Assembly (NCBI GenBank): GCA_001632435.1
Contig: KV424130.1
Span: forward strand, 1-41,052
Source: Calocera cornea HHB12733
Taxonomy: Eukaryota; Basidiomycota; Dacrymycetes; Dacrymycetales; Dacrymycetaceae
Direction of reading: 5' to 3'
DNA length: 41,052 nt
Shown here: in pieces, positions 1 through 12,009 of the stretch
Numbering within the stretch: the first letter of the stretch is position 1
Layout of the letters: the number at the start of each line of letters is the position of its first letter
The notes under the pieces: generated by a model
The model's database searches: none
What the model was told of the DNA's origin: nothing
The model's input: only the letters and a program-made list of their open reading frames with translations
Position numbers and translations under genes: made by a program

Positions 1-991
1 CGGCAGTGGGGAGAGCGGCAGTAATGAGTGGATACAGGAAGGCCCGTGCCCTTTAGACTAGGTACAGCCAACTAACGCTATTTAGGGTGGAATTTGCCTC
101 CATATACCTCCATATACATCCGGCGCCAAAATGCACGGAGTCAAATATTTTGGCGTGCTCGCCCCAATCCTGATGTTTCTGGGCTCATCACCAGCCGGAA
201 TCAAACGCCCCCCTTGCCAGACCAAACTCCGCTCTTTCCGCCCACGCGGCGGCAATGAAGCACCGCCCCCCGCCTGCCGAGGCACCCCCGCTTTTCGGCC
301 CCGAGCCGGGTTATTTCAATTGCTCCACCCCACCCATCACCCCCGTGCCCGCTTTCGGCGCAGCTTTTTTCGGCCCCTGCCGCGCGCAAGAGGGGGAGGT
401 CAGCTGTCAACCGCACTGCAGGGGTGGTTGACCTCCCGGGCGACGAGGAGCAGACAACCGCAACGCTACATGCGTTAGGTGCGTATCCGCCCAGTGTCGA
501 CTAGACCAATGAATTGGTGGACTCATGGACGGGGGGACGGACAGGCACGTTGTGGTCTGGACGGCGAGTCCTTACGTGAGCGGACCGGCGCGCGGACGCG
601 CTGGACGCGCGTGCGGGTGGGTCATTTAACACGTTCGGTAGGCCGGACGAGACTCGCTGGGCACCCGCATCGCGCAGTCCACGCAGCCGGCCGGCCGAAG
701 GGAGAAGGGAAGATGTGCATTGAAGTGCTGGACCGACTGCAGCGGCAACGTGTACAAGTACATGAGCATGAGCAGGCATGAATGAATGAATGCTTGGGTT
801 GGGCGAGAAAATGGAAGGGGTGAATGCTCTTTTTCTGAGGCTGGATTGTCCGATAGAGCTCTCGCCGGTTGGCCATGCACCGGCAGCGCAACCTCCTCTG
901 CTACACGCGCACCGGCGCTCCACGGTCCGCTAGTCCGCTAGCAGGCCCCCGGCGGGGTGCGGGTACCACCGGCAGCGCCCCGGCGAGCAGG
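1..991. other. Intergenic, no gene recognised
   Basis: Reading frames here are GC-driven, overlapping and without family resemblance. The only local pattern is a short AATG tandem run near 778-792. Part of the right end is probably the 3' flank of the small minus-strand gene that stops at 992. Confidence 0.5.
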
Positions 992-1377
992 TCACCGCAG
1001 CGGTCTGACGTCCCTGCTCCGTCCCCGGCGCTCCTCCTCCTCGCTGCGCAGGTAGCGGCCGTCCTCGGAGCGCGCGGGCCGGCGGTGCGGCTTTGTGCCT
1101 GCGGGGCCGTTGAGCAGGCTCTGCGCGGCGGTGCCGATGGGGATGGGCTTCGAGGGCTTTGGCGCGGGTTTCTGGGGGGCGGGGTGAGCAGGGGTGCGAG
1201 GGTGCGGTGAAGATGAGGGGGAGGGGGAGGGAAGGGAAAGGGGCTGACAGGCATGGGTGGGGAGTAGCAGGGAGTAGGAAGAGAGGGGGAGAGGGAAGCA
1301 CTCACAGCCTGGGGAGGAGGCGCGCTCGTCGGCTTTGCTGCCGAGGCGGCCGCGGCAGTCTGGGCGGTGTTGCTCAT
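992..1377 (-). CDS. Small hypothetical protein, two exons
   Basis: I do not recognise this protein. Exon 1 starts at the ATG at 1377-1375 and reads MSNTAQTAAAASAAKPTSAP followed by PPQA. A gtgagt donor and a pyrimidine-rich intron ending in gccccccag join it, in frame, to a second exon beginning KPAPKPSKPIPIG and ending in RSRDVRPLR with a TGA at 992-994. The product is about 80 residues: an Ala/Pro-rich N-terminal half and a charged Arg/Glu-rich C-terminal half, with no membrane segment or signal peptide. The frame stays open across both exons, the splice signals are good, and a CT-rich stretch lies upstream (1600-1720), as in fungal promoters. It could be an intrinsically disordered small protein, or the last exons of a longer gene. 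Confidence 0.4.
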
Positions 1378-4300
1378 CTGCCTCGCACCAAGAATCAACG
1401 ATCCGTCTCGTGCACGGGGAGCAGGGCACGCACGAAGGGGTATATGTTCTTGTGCTCGGGCAGACTCGCAAACGACCGCGCGATGAACGCGGAACGAGGG
1501 CGCAATGAAAGCGGGGACGATGGGCGCGACGGCGTGGGGAGGGGAGGATATGTCGAGGAGGATTACGAACGGGGCCGGGGGTGCGGGCAGGCTGGATTGA
1601 ATATAGCTGATCAGTAGGAGGGAGGCGGCGAGCACAGCTTAGGTCCGGTGGGGAGGGCGTCAGCGTAAGCCGTGGGAGGGGAGGGGAGGGGAGGGCGCGG
1701 TAACAAAAGGCGACTAAGTTCATCCCAGGGCTTTATATGCTGCGCTCCGAGTGCAGGACGGTGCGCATATATACATCGTGCCATGCGCCGTGCGCGCGCC
1801 TGCGTTCCATTTGCGCCATTCCATTCCATTCCATTATCGCCCTGCCCGGCCCTTCGCTGTGCGCACGCCCCAGCCTGCACGGTGACGATGTTGATCATGA
1901 TGGCGCGGACGGTACCGTGACATTGGGCGGCATGGTGCACGCGCCTACCGCGCCGCTGTGCTGGTGCGCAAACGCCGTGTCAGAGCGCACAGGGTGGGCG
2001 GGGGCACCCTCTATCTCCCGTCTATCTGCCCGCCAGCCAGAGCGGTACCCGAACGGGCCTGCTGCGGGCAGACCAGCGCAAGACCCAATCTTGCAGGCCG
2101 ATGGCGCCCTCGGCGCTCATCACACCTTGCATGCACTCTGCCGCTGATCCTGCCGTATCCCTCGGGCCGCCGATGGCAACTGCCAACGTGCAAGTTAATG
2201 CAGCACTGCCCCTCTCGGACCAGATCGCACATCCTCACGCCCTCGCGCAGATGAGCTAACGCAAGTACGTGATCCTCGCCCTGCATCCGTGCCCAGGAAT
2301 GCGGGGCGCCGGCACGGTACGCGCTGCGGTTGGGCGCGGGCGGTGGGCGAGGTCATGCGACCGCTGCCGGACTCGCCCAGGCACATGCGCCGCCGACACT
2401 CACGCATATGCAGGCCGGAGCGGCGAGACTCGGCCACAGGCGCCCGAGCCGCTGGGAGCCGGCAGCCGGAGCCTCTCGCCCCCCGGCGTCCGGCGCGGCT
2501 GCTTGCCCGAGGACGAGTCAGCCAGCGTTCAGCTGCAGGGAAAGCGAAATGCCGAAAGGGCGGCGAACACCGCGGGATCGATATCGTCCCTGTGGGTCTC
2601 AGGTCGTTCTACCCTGACCTGTCCCTTCGATTCCCCTTGATTTTCCTGGAGAGAGGAAGTCGATGGAGTTGTGCGCTTGGGCTTCGAGCGTTTGGCGCCA
2701 TGCCCGTCCTCCGAGCTTGTCCAACCCCCTAACCCCGCATGCCGCGTTCCTTCCGCGTCCTTCGGCAAGCTTGCCGTGGGCACGTGCCAGGGCACATCGC
2801 GGGAGGCATCGATCTGCCGCATCTGCCGCCAAGGGGAAGCAGTAACCGACGTCAGCGCGCTGCACCTGACTGGCTTTCATTAGACCGCTCGCCTTGCCCT
2901 CAGAGAACAAACCAAGACAGGAACACGAGTCGTGCTCGAACGGTCCTCAGACCAGCAGCACGTTTGTGCTCATCTGGCGCAATTGCGGGCTCAAACCCCG
3001 CTGCACGGCCTCGCACCGTTCTGGCACGCCCGGCTTCATTACGGCTCGCCCTGTCCGCCCAGAGCGGAAGCTGAGGTTGCCCTGGCAGTCTCGGTAACGT
3101 ATCACCTGATGCAGAAAAAGTTCTGACGTCAAGTAAGACGCTCGTCCCTCCGCCTTTCCATCCCCGGCCAGGAGACCATAACGTACACTTTCATCACCCG
3201 GCTCCAGACAGAGGAATGCGGGGTAATAAGCTTTAGACATCGCCTTTTTAATCAATATTTAGATTTTGAAATGCGCCTTTGTTGGGACATCCACATCGTC
3301 ACGGTACGTGTGTTTTGGATCAGTGGACCGAGCGGCTGCCACAGGCTCCCATCCGTGTGGGACGCGTAACGAGGAGAGGGTCTCACGCTCTGAACCCAAT
3401 CGAAGACCCGCGCATCGATACGATGACCCAACTGATGAGGATCAATGATGAGACCAGCACGACAGATCGCACCACTTGCTTGCTCAGGAGGTTTCGTCAC
3501 AAGCCCCCCGCCTCAAGTGCTTGAAGCGATGTCGCTTGAGAATACGCAAGCCAGAAACTCCGTAGACTTCCACACTGCTGGGTGGCATTTCCTTCAATGT
3601 GTAAGCGAGCATGCGTTCTTTTCTGGACTTCTCAAAGGCGCGTGTCCAACATGTAGCCCCAAGGCGGAACGTAATGTCCGCAACTTATCCGGTATCTCCC
3701 CGCAGACGGCCCTCTTGCTGCATCACACCGGACGACGCTTGGGGCGCCACGAGTAGACCGCGTGACCACAGATGGATTTTCGTTGCGCACGTGCCCCATG
3801 ACCCCATCCAGACTATCAGAACCCGAAACCCCGTCTTCTGCGAACACCGCAACCAACTGTCTTTATGCAGTCATCTAGAGAACAGACATTGAAGGCCAGA
3901 CTCTGTATGGCCTCCCGCTCTCCTACTCTGTAGCTCAGTCTAGGCAAGGTAAAATCAACGGTTGGGGCAATGCACCGCCTTCGTACAAGTGAATACAGTC
4001 AGGTGTACCCAACGCCGAATAGCCGAAAGCCGAAAGCGTGCCGTTCCAATCGCAGAAGTAGCCGGACCGTCTTCGGTGGGTCGGCTCAGCAGCGCTGTGC
4101 CTTTCGTTATTGAGGAATCATAATCACATTGCAGGGCGCATTGCAAGGAAGAGACGTCTTTTGTCGGAGAGTTTCAACTATCTCTTCTGAGGTTACTAGT
4201 AGCGGACAGAATTGTCGAAAACCTGCCGCACGGGGAAATCAAGTGAGAACTCATAGGTTGGACGCCTCGGGGACACAGGAGCAAACAGGCGTCCATGCTT

Positions 4301-4690
4301 CTGGTTGTCCGGATTTCCAAAAGTGGACATTCGAGACCCCTCGGAAGTGCTTCTATATCTGCCCAAAATCGTTGCCTGCGGACATCCAGCCCCTTACCGG
4401 GTTACCTCGTAAGCATCAAAAGTACAGAAACGCAGGGCGGCGATGATCATCAAGCTGCAAGCGACGGTCACATGGGTACAAATGGGTGCCGAGGCAATAA
4501 CAAAGTATGATGCCATGCCCCATGGCTTCTGCATCGGATTTCCCGCGTTCTTCAATAGAGATTTCCCATCGCATGTGTCACGTCCGCCCAGGTTGAAAGA
4601 TGCTCACATCTTCAGTACAGTCACTTGCGTTCCGAGCACGTAATGTGACTCAACCCCTCGCAACCGGACCACGGCCACACGTCTTCGCGC
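1378..4690. other. Gene-poor stretch, no gene recognised
   Basis: About 3.3 kb with only short overlapping frames, none showing family motifs or a convincing chain of exons. The left part is GC-rich (to about 2.9 kb) and the right part is nearer 50 percent GC. The right end is the 3' flank of the Cwf19-like gene. No transposase, reverse transcriptase or terminal repeat was seen, so a decayed element or untranslated/regulatory DNA both remain possible. Confidence 0.5.
1672..1705. repeat. GGGGA tandem tract (polypurine, G-quadruplex-capable)
   Basis: The plus strand carries about five consecutive GGGGA units. They lie roughly 300 bp upstream of the small minus-strand gene at 992-1377, so on the coding strand this is a CT-rich promoter-type tract. 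Confidence 0.6.
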
Positions 4691-7302
4691 TCAGCTAGCA
4701 CGCAATTGCGGTGTCCAATCCCACTTGGCGTACATTTTGCCGAAGGACTTGGCCCGCTGTGCATTCATGCTGTAGTCGACTCTTCTTGGATGCATCCACC
4801 TGCGCGGCTCGATGTCCAGCATGTTCCCGACAATCTCTGCTGCAAAGTTTCTTATAGCCACGTCAGCTCGAGACTGATCGCCGTAGGGGGTCAGACGGCT
4901 CACCTGGGGAATTTGCCTTTCCTCCCCTCCTCCTCCCCTGCATACTCGTTCTCCTCATCGGCCGCGCCACCACTATCACCTTCAATAACATGGCCGTACC
5001 CTTTCTCACCCTTATAGTCCCACTGGACCATAAAGTACGGCAGCGTCTCGACCATCATTCGCCTAAATCCACCAGGACGTTTGGTGAAGTCGATGAGGGG
5101 ATTGTGCTGCGTCCAGTCCGACTCGGATGCGAGAATCGCTTCCCTGAAGTAGGCAGGTGCGTCCTGCCAGTTTGGAATTGGCAGGGGTATAACCTCAATG
5201 AAGGTGTGCTTCTGCTGTTTCAGAGACACGCAGGTCTCCCAGAACAGCGGCGCCTTCCCTTGCTCGTTGTACATCTGCATAAGCGTCTTCATGAAATTCT
5301 GGAGACAGCCCGTCAGGGAGAGAAAATGTAGACAAAGGAGATAGGACGCACTTTCACCTCATCCCACACCTCATCCTCAACCTCCAGCATGTTCAGATGA
5401 TGCTGCACCGGGACAATATAGCAATGGCCTTCCACGAGCTCCTCCACAGTTGGCACAGCCAGATACGCCCGAGTGCCCATGGCCACAACCCCCGCCTTGG
5501 GCAGCGAGTCGTCCTCGCCATGGCAAAATGGGCACGTATCGAGCGCCTTCTTCGTCCGCGCATAATCGTTGATCGCAAACGCGCGCTTCATCGCCTCGCT
5601 GCGCATGCGTTTGCGCGCAAGCTTCTCGGCATTGTCGTCGATGTAGTCCAGGTCATCCTCGAACTTGCCGTCCGTGGCGATCTTCCGCGCTAGCTCGGAG
5701 TCCATGTCCGCGCCGTCGGCAGAGCGCATCGCGGCTTTCTCCTGCCGGAGCATATCCCCGATCGACAGGGTGTCGTCGTCGTCGTTCACGCGGAGCACAT
5801 TGCCGTGCTTGTCATATATATCCAGCGGCTTCGCCTTGCGCTCGTTGCCTTCCGGGAGAACCGGCGCGCTGCCAATGTCGTACAGCCGTCCCTGGGCATC
5901 GAATACAGGCAGCACTTCCGTACGGGTGCCTCCAGAGCCGGCACCCTCCTCGTGCCGCTTCACTGCCGCATCATACGCCCTCTGCAGCGCATTCGCATTC
6001 GGTGCATTCATGAGCTTCGCCCGCAAGACCTTGGCCTGGAGCTTGTTGAGGTCCTCTGAGGTCGGCACCGGTCCAGAGCCCGAAGCAGCGCCAGGCGGTG
6101 GTCGGGCAGGCGGGGTGGAGACGGATGGGACCGATGTGCGTGGTACAAATGTCGGGCGGGGCGAGGGCCGCGTGCCGGGGGTATTGAACGCGCTGCTCTG
6201 GGCCGTGCCCGGTCCAGGGGTCGAAGGGGCCGAGTCGCCCGGTCGGCGGAAGCTCGCTCTGCTGGCAGGGCGGCTCCCGCTTGAGGAAATGTCGGTATAC
6301 GTATACCGCTCTCGCCGCTCGCCGTCGCTCCTGTCCCCCTCGCCCCCTCGCCCCCTGTCTCTGCCCCTGTCCCCTCCGACGCGGCTCAGCCTCCTCTCCT
6401 CCCTCTCATCCAGCACCCTCCTCTCCTCCTTGGCCTCCTCCCACGCCTGCAAACTGCCATACCTCTCCCTCGCCACGTCCTCCAGCTCGCGGCCCGAGTC
6501 CTGCGCCTCCTCGTACGTCCGGCGCAGCTTCATCATGCGCCAGTTGGAGCCTGGTCCTCCTGGAGTGGGCTTGGAGGGCGATGCGGAGTCTTTGACCGCG
6601 AAGGGAGCGGCGTGAGGGTTGATGTCCGGGTTGAGCTCGCGCTGGCTATATTTAGGCTTCATAGGCGTGTCAGCGGCATCCCACAGCAGCCCAGAATCTG
6701 GGAACTCACAGCTTCGGGTACAGTAGGGTTCTTCTTCCTCTCCGTCCCCAGCCCACTAAAGAAGTCCACCCCGCCCTCCATTGTCCTCCCATCCGCACCC
6801 TCATCCCCATACCCCTCCGTCATCCCGCTCCCCTCGGCTTCCAGCTCGGCTTCTGCAGGGTGCGCAGAGAGGGGGGAGGGCACGACGGGCTTGGTGGACT
6901 GGTAGGTGGGGGGAGGGAGCATCCAGGCTTCGCGTTGAGTTGAGGAGGAGGCGGTGGAGGCGGGGAGCGGCGCCGGTGGGGGAGAGGTGATATGGGAACG
7001 AAGGTTCATGTCGGCTGCGCTGGGGATATCGGTTGCGAGCGGCTGTTCAGCGATATCAGCAGAGTCAACAGAAGACAGACTACTATGCACACCATTTGTC
7101 CGTCCTCGTCGATGTTCTTCTCAACCCACACACCCTCGTCATCATCATCGACAACGCTCAACGCTTCCCTCTCGCGCTTCCGGCGCTTTCGGCCCTCTCT
7201 ATCCTTTTCCCTCTCCTTGTCCTTCCCATGCTTATGCTTCTTGTGTTTGTGTCCATCGTCGTCGCCCTCCCGCATTCGCGAAGAGCGCTTTTCTGAAGGC
7301 AT
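4691..7302 (-). CDS. CWF19: Cwf19-like spliceosome-associated protein (CwfJ family)
   Basis: This is a homologue of S. pombe Cwf19 and human CWF19L2, Prp19/Cdc5-associated factors acting on late or intron-lariat spliceosomes in the nucleus. The start is the ATG at 7302. Exon 1 encodes a Lys/Arg/Asp-rich nuclear-type tail (HKHKKHKHGKDKEREKDREG). Later exons carry a long disordered charged region, then CwfJ domain 1 with CPFCHGEDDSLP, MGTRAYLA and the HIT-like GHCYIVPVQHHLNML, then CwfJ domain 2 with FMKTLMQMYNEQGK, FWETC, HTFIEVIPLP, MVQWDYKGEKGYGHVIEG and IVGNMLDIEPRRW. I infer four introns. The last starts at gtgagc after KFPR and ends in ctataag, joining to NFAAEIVGN; without it the frame stops. 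The protein is about 800 residues. It lies head-to-head with MDE1, 433 bp apart. Confidence 0.93.
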
Positions 7303-7735
7303 CTGGTCGTTCTATGAGGATGAGTTGCATCCCGCGTCATGCGGGCGCTGAAGCGCCTCTTGCGAAGCTGCCCGTGCGGAGCCGATAGTTCCTCCGGCCC
7401 ATCGCTAGCGGGACGCGATTATTTGGGGACCCGTCGATGGCTGATGGGAACGATGTGCAGAGCATGGCAACACTCCGCGGTTGATGTATTTGGCAGACAG
7501 TATTAGCGATGATAATCAGCTATCTTTCTTCGAATAAAAGAGCCTAACTTAGTGGACGCGAGCATGAGATTCTCCTGAGTGACAAGTGGGCGACTCTTGC
7601 CTGGAGAGCGGGCACGTTGAGCCCGCAGGACATCTATTGCTCATCCGCCTCCGACTTGCGTGAGCCTTACCCTGGTTCAGCGGGCCGCCTCGCCCCCGCC
7701 CTCGCCTCATCGTCCCCCACCATCAAACGGCGACC
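7303..7735. promoter_or_regulatory. Divergent intergenic region between CWF19-like and MDE1
   Basis: 433 bp between two divergent start codons, so it must hold both promoters. No clear TATA element or repeated motif was seen. Confidence 0.5.
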
Positions 7736-8706
7736 ATGTCCCTCTCCCGGCAGGGCTCCAGTGCCCAGTACACGCGGATCGACGCGCAGCACCATGATGA
7801 CGATGACGACGATGAGACGGTCCCGACCGAGGGGGACGTGGATGAGCTGGTCGAGTCGGACGATCCGGAGCATCCGGCCAACCTCATCCCGGAGCTTTGC
7901 AGGGGGTTCTACAGTGCGTTCCTTCCGCCGTCTTGCCTTTATGATGTGGTAGCTGATGATGGGGATAGCGATCGGCTGGGTCACAGGCACGGGCGGCGGG
8001 ATATCCATCAAGAAGGGCAACCTGGTGTACCTTGCCCCCTCCGGCGTGCAAAAGGAGCGCATCCTCCCCTCGCACATCTTTGTGCTACCCTACCCGCAGC
8101 CCTCCGTCGTCAAGGCACACACGGAACGGACGTTCCTGCGCAAGCCGAAGCAGGAAGGGCTGAAGGAGAGCGCCTGCACGCCACTGTTCTGGAATGCCTT
8201 CGACCTCAGGAACGCTGCCGCGTGCATACACACGCACAGTCAGCACGCAGTCATGGCGACGCTGCTGTGGAAGGGGGAGACGTTCGAGATCAGCCATCAG
8301 GAGATGATCAAGGGCATCAGGATCGGTGGGACGGGCAAGACGCTCTCATACCTCGACACGTTGGTCGTGCCGATCATCGAGAATACGCCGCACGAGGAGG
8401 ATCTGACGGATAGCATGAATGCGGTGCGTCTCTGCCTGGCCGTAGATCCGGTCCAAGCTCATCGTCGATGCAGATGATGCTGAAGTATCCCGATGCCGCT
8501 GGGATCCTGGTCCGTAGACACGGGCTGTATGTCTGGGGCCCGACATGGCAGGGTGCCAAGACGCAGGCGGAGGTATGATCGACAATCACCTCTCCTCGCA
8601 TTCCATACTTATTTCATTTCAGTGCCTCGACTACCTCTTCGAAATCGGCGTGAAGATGAAGCTCATGGGCCTCTCTGTCTGCCCCGCCAAGGATGGTGGC
8701 CTGTAG
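7736..8706 (+). CDS. MDE1: Methylthioribulose-1-phosphate dehydratase (MtnB/Mde1)
   Basis: This cytosolic class II aldolase-fold enzyme dehydrates 5-methylthioribulose-1-phosphate in the methionine salvage pathway. Four exons (7736-7913, 7969-8423, 8474-8572, 8623-8706) give 271 residues, near the family length. After an acidic N-terminal tail with a run of Asp (about 21-26), the conserved [12 protein letters not shown] motif is recreated across intron 1 (about 62-73). The zinc ligands appear as IHTHSQH (H147, H149) and [10 protein letters not shown] (H227), with the catalytic-type Glu in SHQEMIKG (E171). The C terminus [16 protein letters not shown] is typical of the family. Introns are 50-55 nt with donors gtgcgt, gtgcgt and gtatga. 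The Asp-rich tail is an extension beyond bacterial MtnB. Confidence 0.95.
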
Positions 8707-8819
8707 CCTGTAACCCGCGAAGTGCCAGCTTGCGATATAAATCATTGGGCAATTATCGGTACAGTATCAATATGTTTCCCTGGTACGGTTGGCGGTTGGC
8801 GGTTGGCGTAGAATCTAGG

Positions 8820-9630
8820 CTATAGCGAGCAGACGCCGTCCAGGCCGGACGTTCGGGTGTTGAGGATGAGGGCGACGATCAGCCTGACGTGACGTTAGAA
8901 CCGAATAAGAAGAATGCTGCACGAACAGAGATAGACGCACCCGTACAGGCCCAGAACCTCGGCGAAGATGAGAATCAGGACCATCGTGACGAAGATCCGG
9001 CTCTCGTAGACGTATGCTCGTACGCACTAACCAGGGGTCAGAACGACAACCTCTCAGATGCAGAGAGCTTACTCACAGCATCACCCACAATCCCAATAGC
9101 GTACCCAGCTGCTAGCCCTGTAAATCCACATGACAATCCAGCCGCAAGGTGGATAAAGCCCGCATAGAGAGAGTACTCGATTTGAGGTGATACTGCCTCA
9201 ATGATCAGCTTCGCGTCATCGCAGCGGTTCAGAAGGAAGCTCACGTCCACCCGCTATCAGAACGCTCACTACCAGTCCATAGACGGCGATGATACCAGAC
9301 ATGACGACAGGGATAAGGGACTGTAGCCAGGGTTAGCAGCGGACCAAAGGAGGGTTCGATCCTCGAGGCACACCTTCATGAGCAGCTCAGGCTTGAACGT
9401 CCCCAGACCAGTGATACCGATGCCAGCCTTGGAGGTTCCATAAGCGGCGCCGACGGCTACGAGGATGTCAGCAGGCGCCGGACGAGATCGACACTGTACA
9501 CATACTGCTGAACACCATCTAGGACTTGTGGTTAGCTCAGATCCTTGCCCGAGATCTGGGGACTACGTACAGCTGACGCTACACCCGCGAACCCAAAGAA
9601 GGGCGCGAATGGTGGGCAGAGTTCAGACAT
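8820..9630 (-). CDS. VMA11: V-type H+-ATPase proteolipid subunit, c' (Vma11)-like
   Basis: This is a four-helix proteolipid of the membrane Vo ring, which carries protons in vacuolar acidification. About six short exons are needed. They read [20 protein letters not shown], then [89 protein letters not shown], and [20 protein letters not shown], ending [12 protein letters not shown]. The essential Glu lies in the [12 protein letters not shown] helix. The stop is at 8820-8822 and the start at 9630. The loop after helix 3 reads [13 protein letters not shown] rather than the GVRGTAQQPRLFV of ordinary subunit c, and the short VSPQIEY loop also fits fungal c' better than c. Membership of the c/c' family is certain; the choice of c' is an inference. 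Confidence 0.88.
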
Positions 9631-11047
9631 GCTTGAAGGAGCGACAAGAGAATAAGAGGATATCAAGTGACGACCAACGCTGGGAACTCCTGCCCAAGGA
9701 GTTGTAAAGTATTGTACCGCGACAGGGTCGACACCGCAGGCTGAACGTCAGAGAAAGCACGGAGGCAATCGTGTGTCGATTGGTAAATATGGTAATCCTA
9801 ACTTTTGCTCAGGCGGAGAGTCATTGTAGTCCCCACGTGTTTTCCACAAGGGAGCATGCCAGCGGACGGAATCGCGTCCTGAATAGCCATTCATCTCTCA
9901 CCATAACCATCTTCGTATTTGCAATCATCCCCCTCTCATGGAAGGACTGTCGCTATACAACGTTTGCATGCAGCCAAGTTGCAGGCTGCCGTTGACGCTG
10001 CTCGATTCCACGGGACGGTTGAGGTGCGGCATTGCAAACAGATATCGAATGAGCCCGACCCGTTCAAGGTATGGTAAGAAGTATGTGCGAGTGGCCAGTG
10101 TTTGAAACGTTTGTCCTGTGTGGGAGAGATACGATGCCTCTTAAGTGTCAAGTTGTACATTGTCTTCATCCCGTTCTGAAGCTGAACATGGCATACTTAG
10201 TCACAATAGGGCAACACTGACTGAAAGGAAATAGGCAGTTCGCAGGGGTAGCAACCCTAATTGCTTGAATCACACCTGGCCACTGGCTCACTGCCGAAAG
10301 TACAACACATGGACACTTTGAGGAATACGTGTGTTCCTCGAGGTGGGGGCAAAGCATAAGCTCTCCGAATAGTGTGGAGAGGCGTTGCAGAAGAAGAGCA
10401 GCAATGCATGTACGAAGTCTACGTCGATGTTCGGTCCATGGCGCAAAGTGTGAAAGAAAGTGGCAATGAGAGCAACACTAAAAGCAAGGTAAACTCAGCC
10501 ATTAGTGATGAGGCATCAGACGACTTTACGTGCAACTCACATTGACATTTCACCTTCCTTCTCTCAACGTGGCCCATGGAATAGAAGCAAAGACGGTGTT
10601 GCATTCACCAGAAGGATCTACTCTCAGAAGATTTCAATATAAACCATGGGCTGTTGACGATGTCCCCAAGCAAGGCCTGAATGTCCTTGAATGTGGCGCT
10701 CTCTACAGGGAGTCATGGAGATCATTCATTCAAGTTCAGTGTGCCTTAAAGTCTGCCGCGTTTCTTGTACGTCCGGAACCATTCGGGGATTGACGGCACC
10801 GGCGCCCAGAGGTCCAAAGGAAACTAGCTCATTGGGTGGAGGAGATGCGTCAGCGGCGACATGAAGTGGGACAAGGTGACTGAACGATGATTGGAGTCCG
10901 AGGATGGATGATCGAGACTGGGTTTGTAGATGGGCGGAGAAACTCGTAAGCTGGTTAAAGATGTGGATTTCGAAACGATACAAAGAGTACTATGGTACAG
11001 CTCATGAGAGCGTAGCAGACGCAACCGATACCACCTCGACGCGAGCT
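9631..11047. other. Intergenic, no gene recognised
   Basis: 1.4 kb holding the VMA11-like promoter on the left and the DAM1 3' flank on the right. Base composition is more AT-rich than the neighbouring genes. Only short, unrelated frames are present. Confidence 0.5.
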
Positions 11048-12009
11048 TCAAGGCGGCACACCGGCGAACGTATACATGGTGATCCCGTTTTGAGAGGCTT
11101 TCTTGACAACTTTCTTGCTGACCAGTGCAATGAGACACTTGTTTACCCTTGCTTGGGTGAGAAGTGGTGGTTTGACGAATTCGAGCACTGGAAAATGTCA
11201 GAGACACTTGCTGAGTGAACATGGGAGACACACTCTTTAGACCGTTAGGTGTATCCATGAGCTTATTTATAACGCCCTCCATGAGTCTTCGAGTATCCTG
11301 CGGCAGCGTGAGATTCTGCGGTCAAAGTGCGAGGACACCTGTACTCACGGGGTCGTTCCCTCTGTACTCTATCGGCATGACAGCAACGATCTTCTCTATG
11401 TCGGCATCCCGTTTCTTCTTTTCCACAGGAGTCATCTTCTTGACAGGCGCCTTCTTCTTCAAGCCTGGCTTGGGAATGCCAGTCTTCACTCCACTGACAT
11501 CTGGGGAGCCGGCCGTTGTCGCATATGTAGTGTCTCCGACGTTCGCCGACGTGCGCGTCTTATCAGAACCAGGCTCCGGAGATACAGAAAGTGGTCGTTT
11601 GGTCTGCTGAGCCAGTAGTGCAGCTGCGTTCACGGCCGCTTCCTTCGCTCGACCAAAGGAATCCTCAGTGGGCGCCTGAACCACCCATGCTCAGTATATG
11701 CGGCACGTGACGGAACAAAGGAGGACTTACCTGCTGCCATTCCACGCAGAAAGCGTTCATGCGCAGAGCGTACAGATAACTGGCAAACGCCTCGTTGAAC
11801 GTCCCCAATGCATTATACAACCCGTTGAGTTGGTCCAGGTTGTGTTGCAGAGAGTCCGCCTCGTCGGCTAGATCGGATAATACTGGCGCCAGAAAATCAA
11901 GAGCCGTGGTCGGAGCAGGATGTGAGTGAGACAGGGAAGATCGATGGAGATCTCGTAGCGATGATTGCGAGATGCGCCGTAGCGGCGTGCGGGATGTTGG
12001 AGGGGCCAT
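11048..12009 (-). CDS. DAM1: DASH/Dam1 complex subunit Dam1
   Basis: Dam1 is the microtubule-binding subunit of the outer-kinetochore DASH ring that couples chromosomes to spindle microtubules. I place four exons: 11731-12009, 11349-11675, 11234-11297 and 11048-11187 (introns 55, 51 and 46 nt), giving 269 residues. The start at MAPPTSRTPLRRIS is chosen because the family begins close to the conserved helix. The open frame upstream of it runs through the divergent RPB10 promoter. The family signature LDFLAPVLSDLADEADSL, then QLNGLYNALGTFNEAFASYL and YALRMNAFCVEWQQ, sits at about 37-93. A Lys-rich linker (KPGLKKKAPVKKMTPVEKKK) follows. The C-terminal part reads MPIEYRGNDP, then MEGVINKLMDTPNGLK, VKPPLLTQARVNKCLIALVS and KKVVKKASQNGITMYTF, which looks like a small winged-helix module. 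That last fold assignment is inference. Confidence 0.9.

Noticed and set aside
901..1635. 244-codon minus-strand open frame overlapping the small gene at 992-1377
   Set aside because: It merely reads through the intron of the two-exon model; the part after the intron is a poly-Pro/Arg frame without a proper terminus.
5665..6615. 316-codon plus-strand open frame
   Set aside because: Antisense to the disordered region of the Cwf19-like gene; Ser/Pro-rich shadow without motifs.
9350..9370. Possible tRNA B-box (GGGTTCGATCCTC)
   Set aside because: The T-stem is imperfect, no A-box or acceptor stem can be built around it, and it lies inside an intron of the V-ATPase proteolipid gene.
10904..11218. 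104-codon plus-strand open frame
   Set aside because: Antisense to the last exons of DAM1, which have family-like sequence on the other strand.
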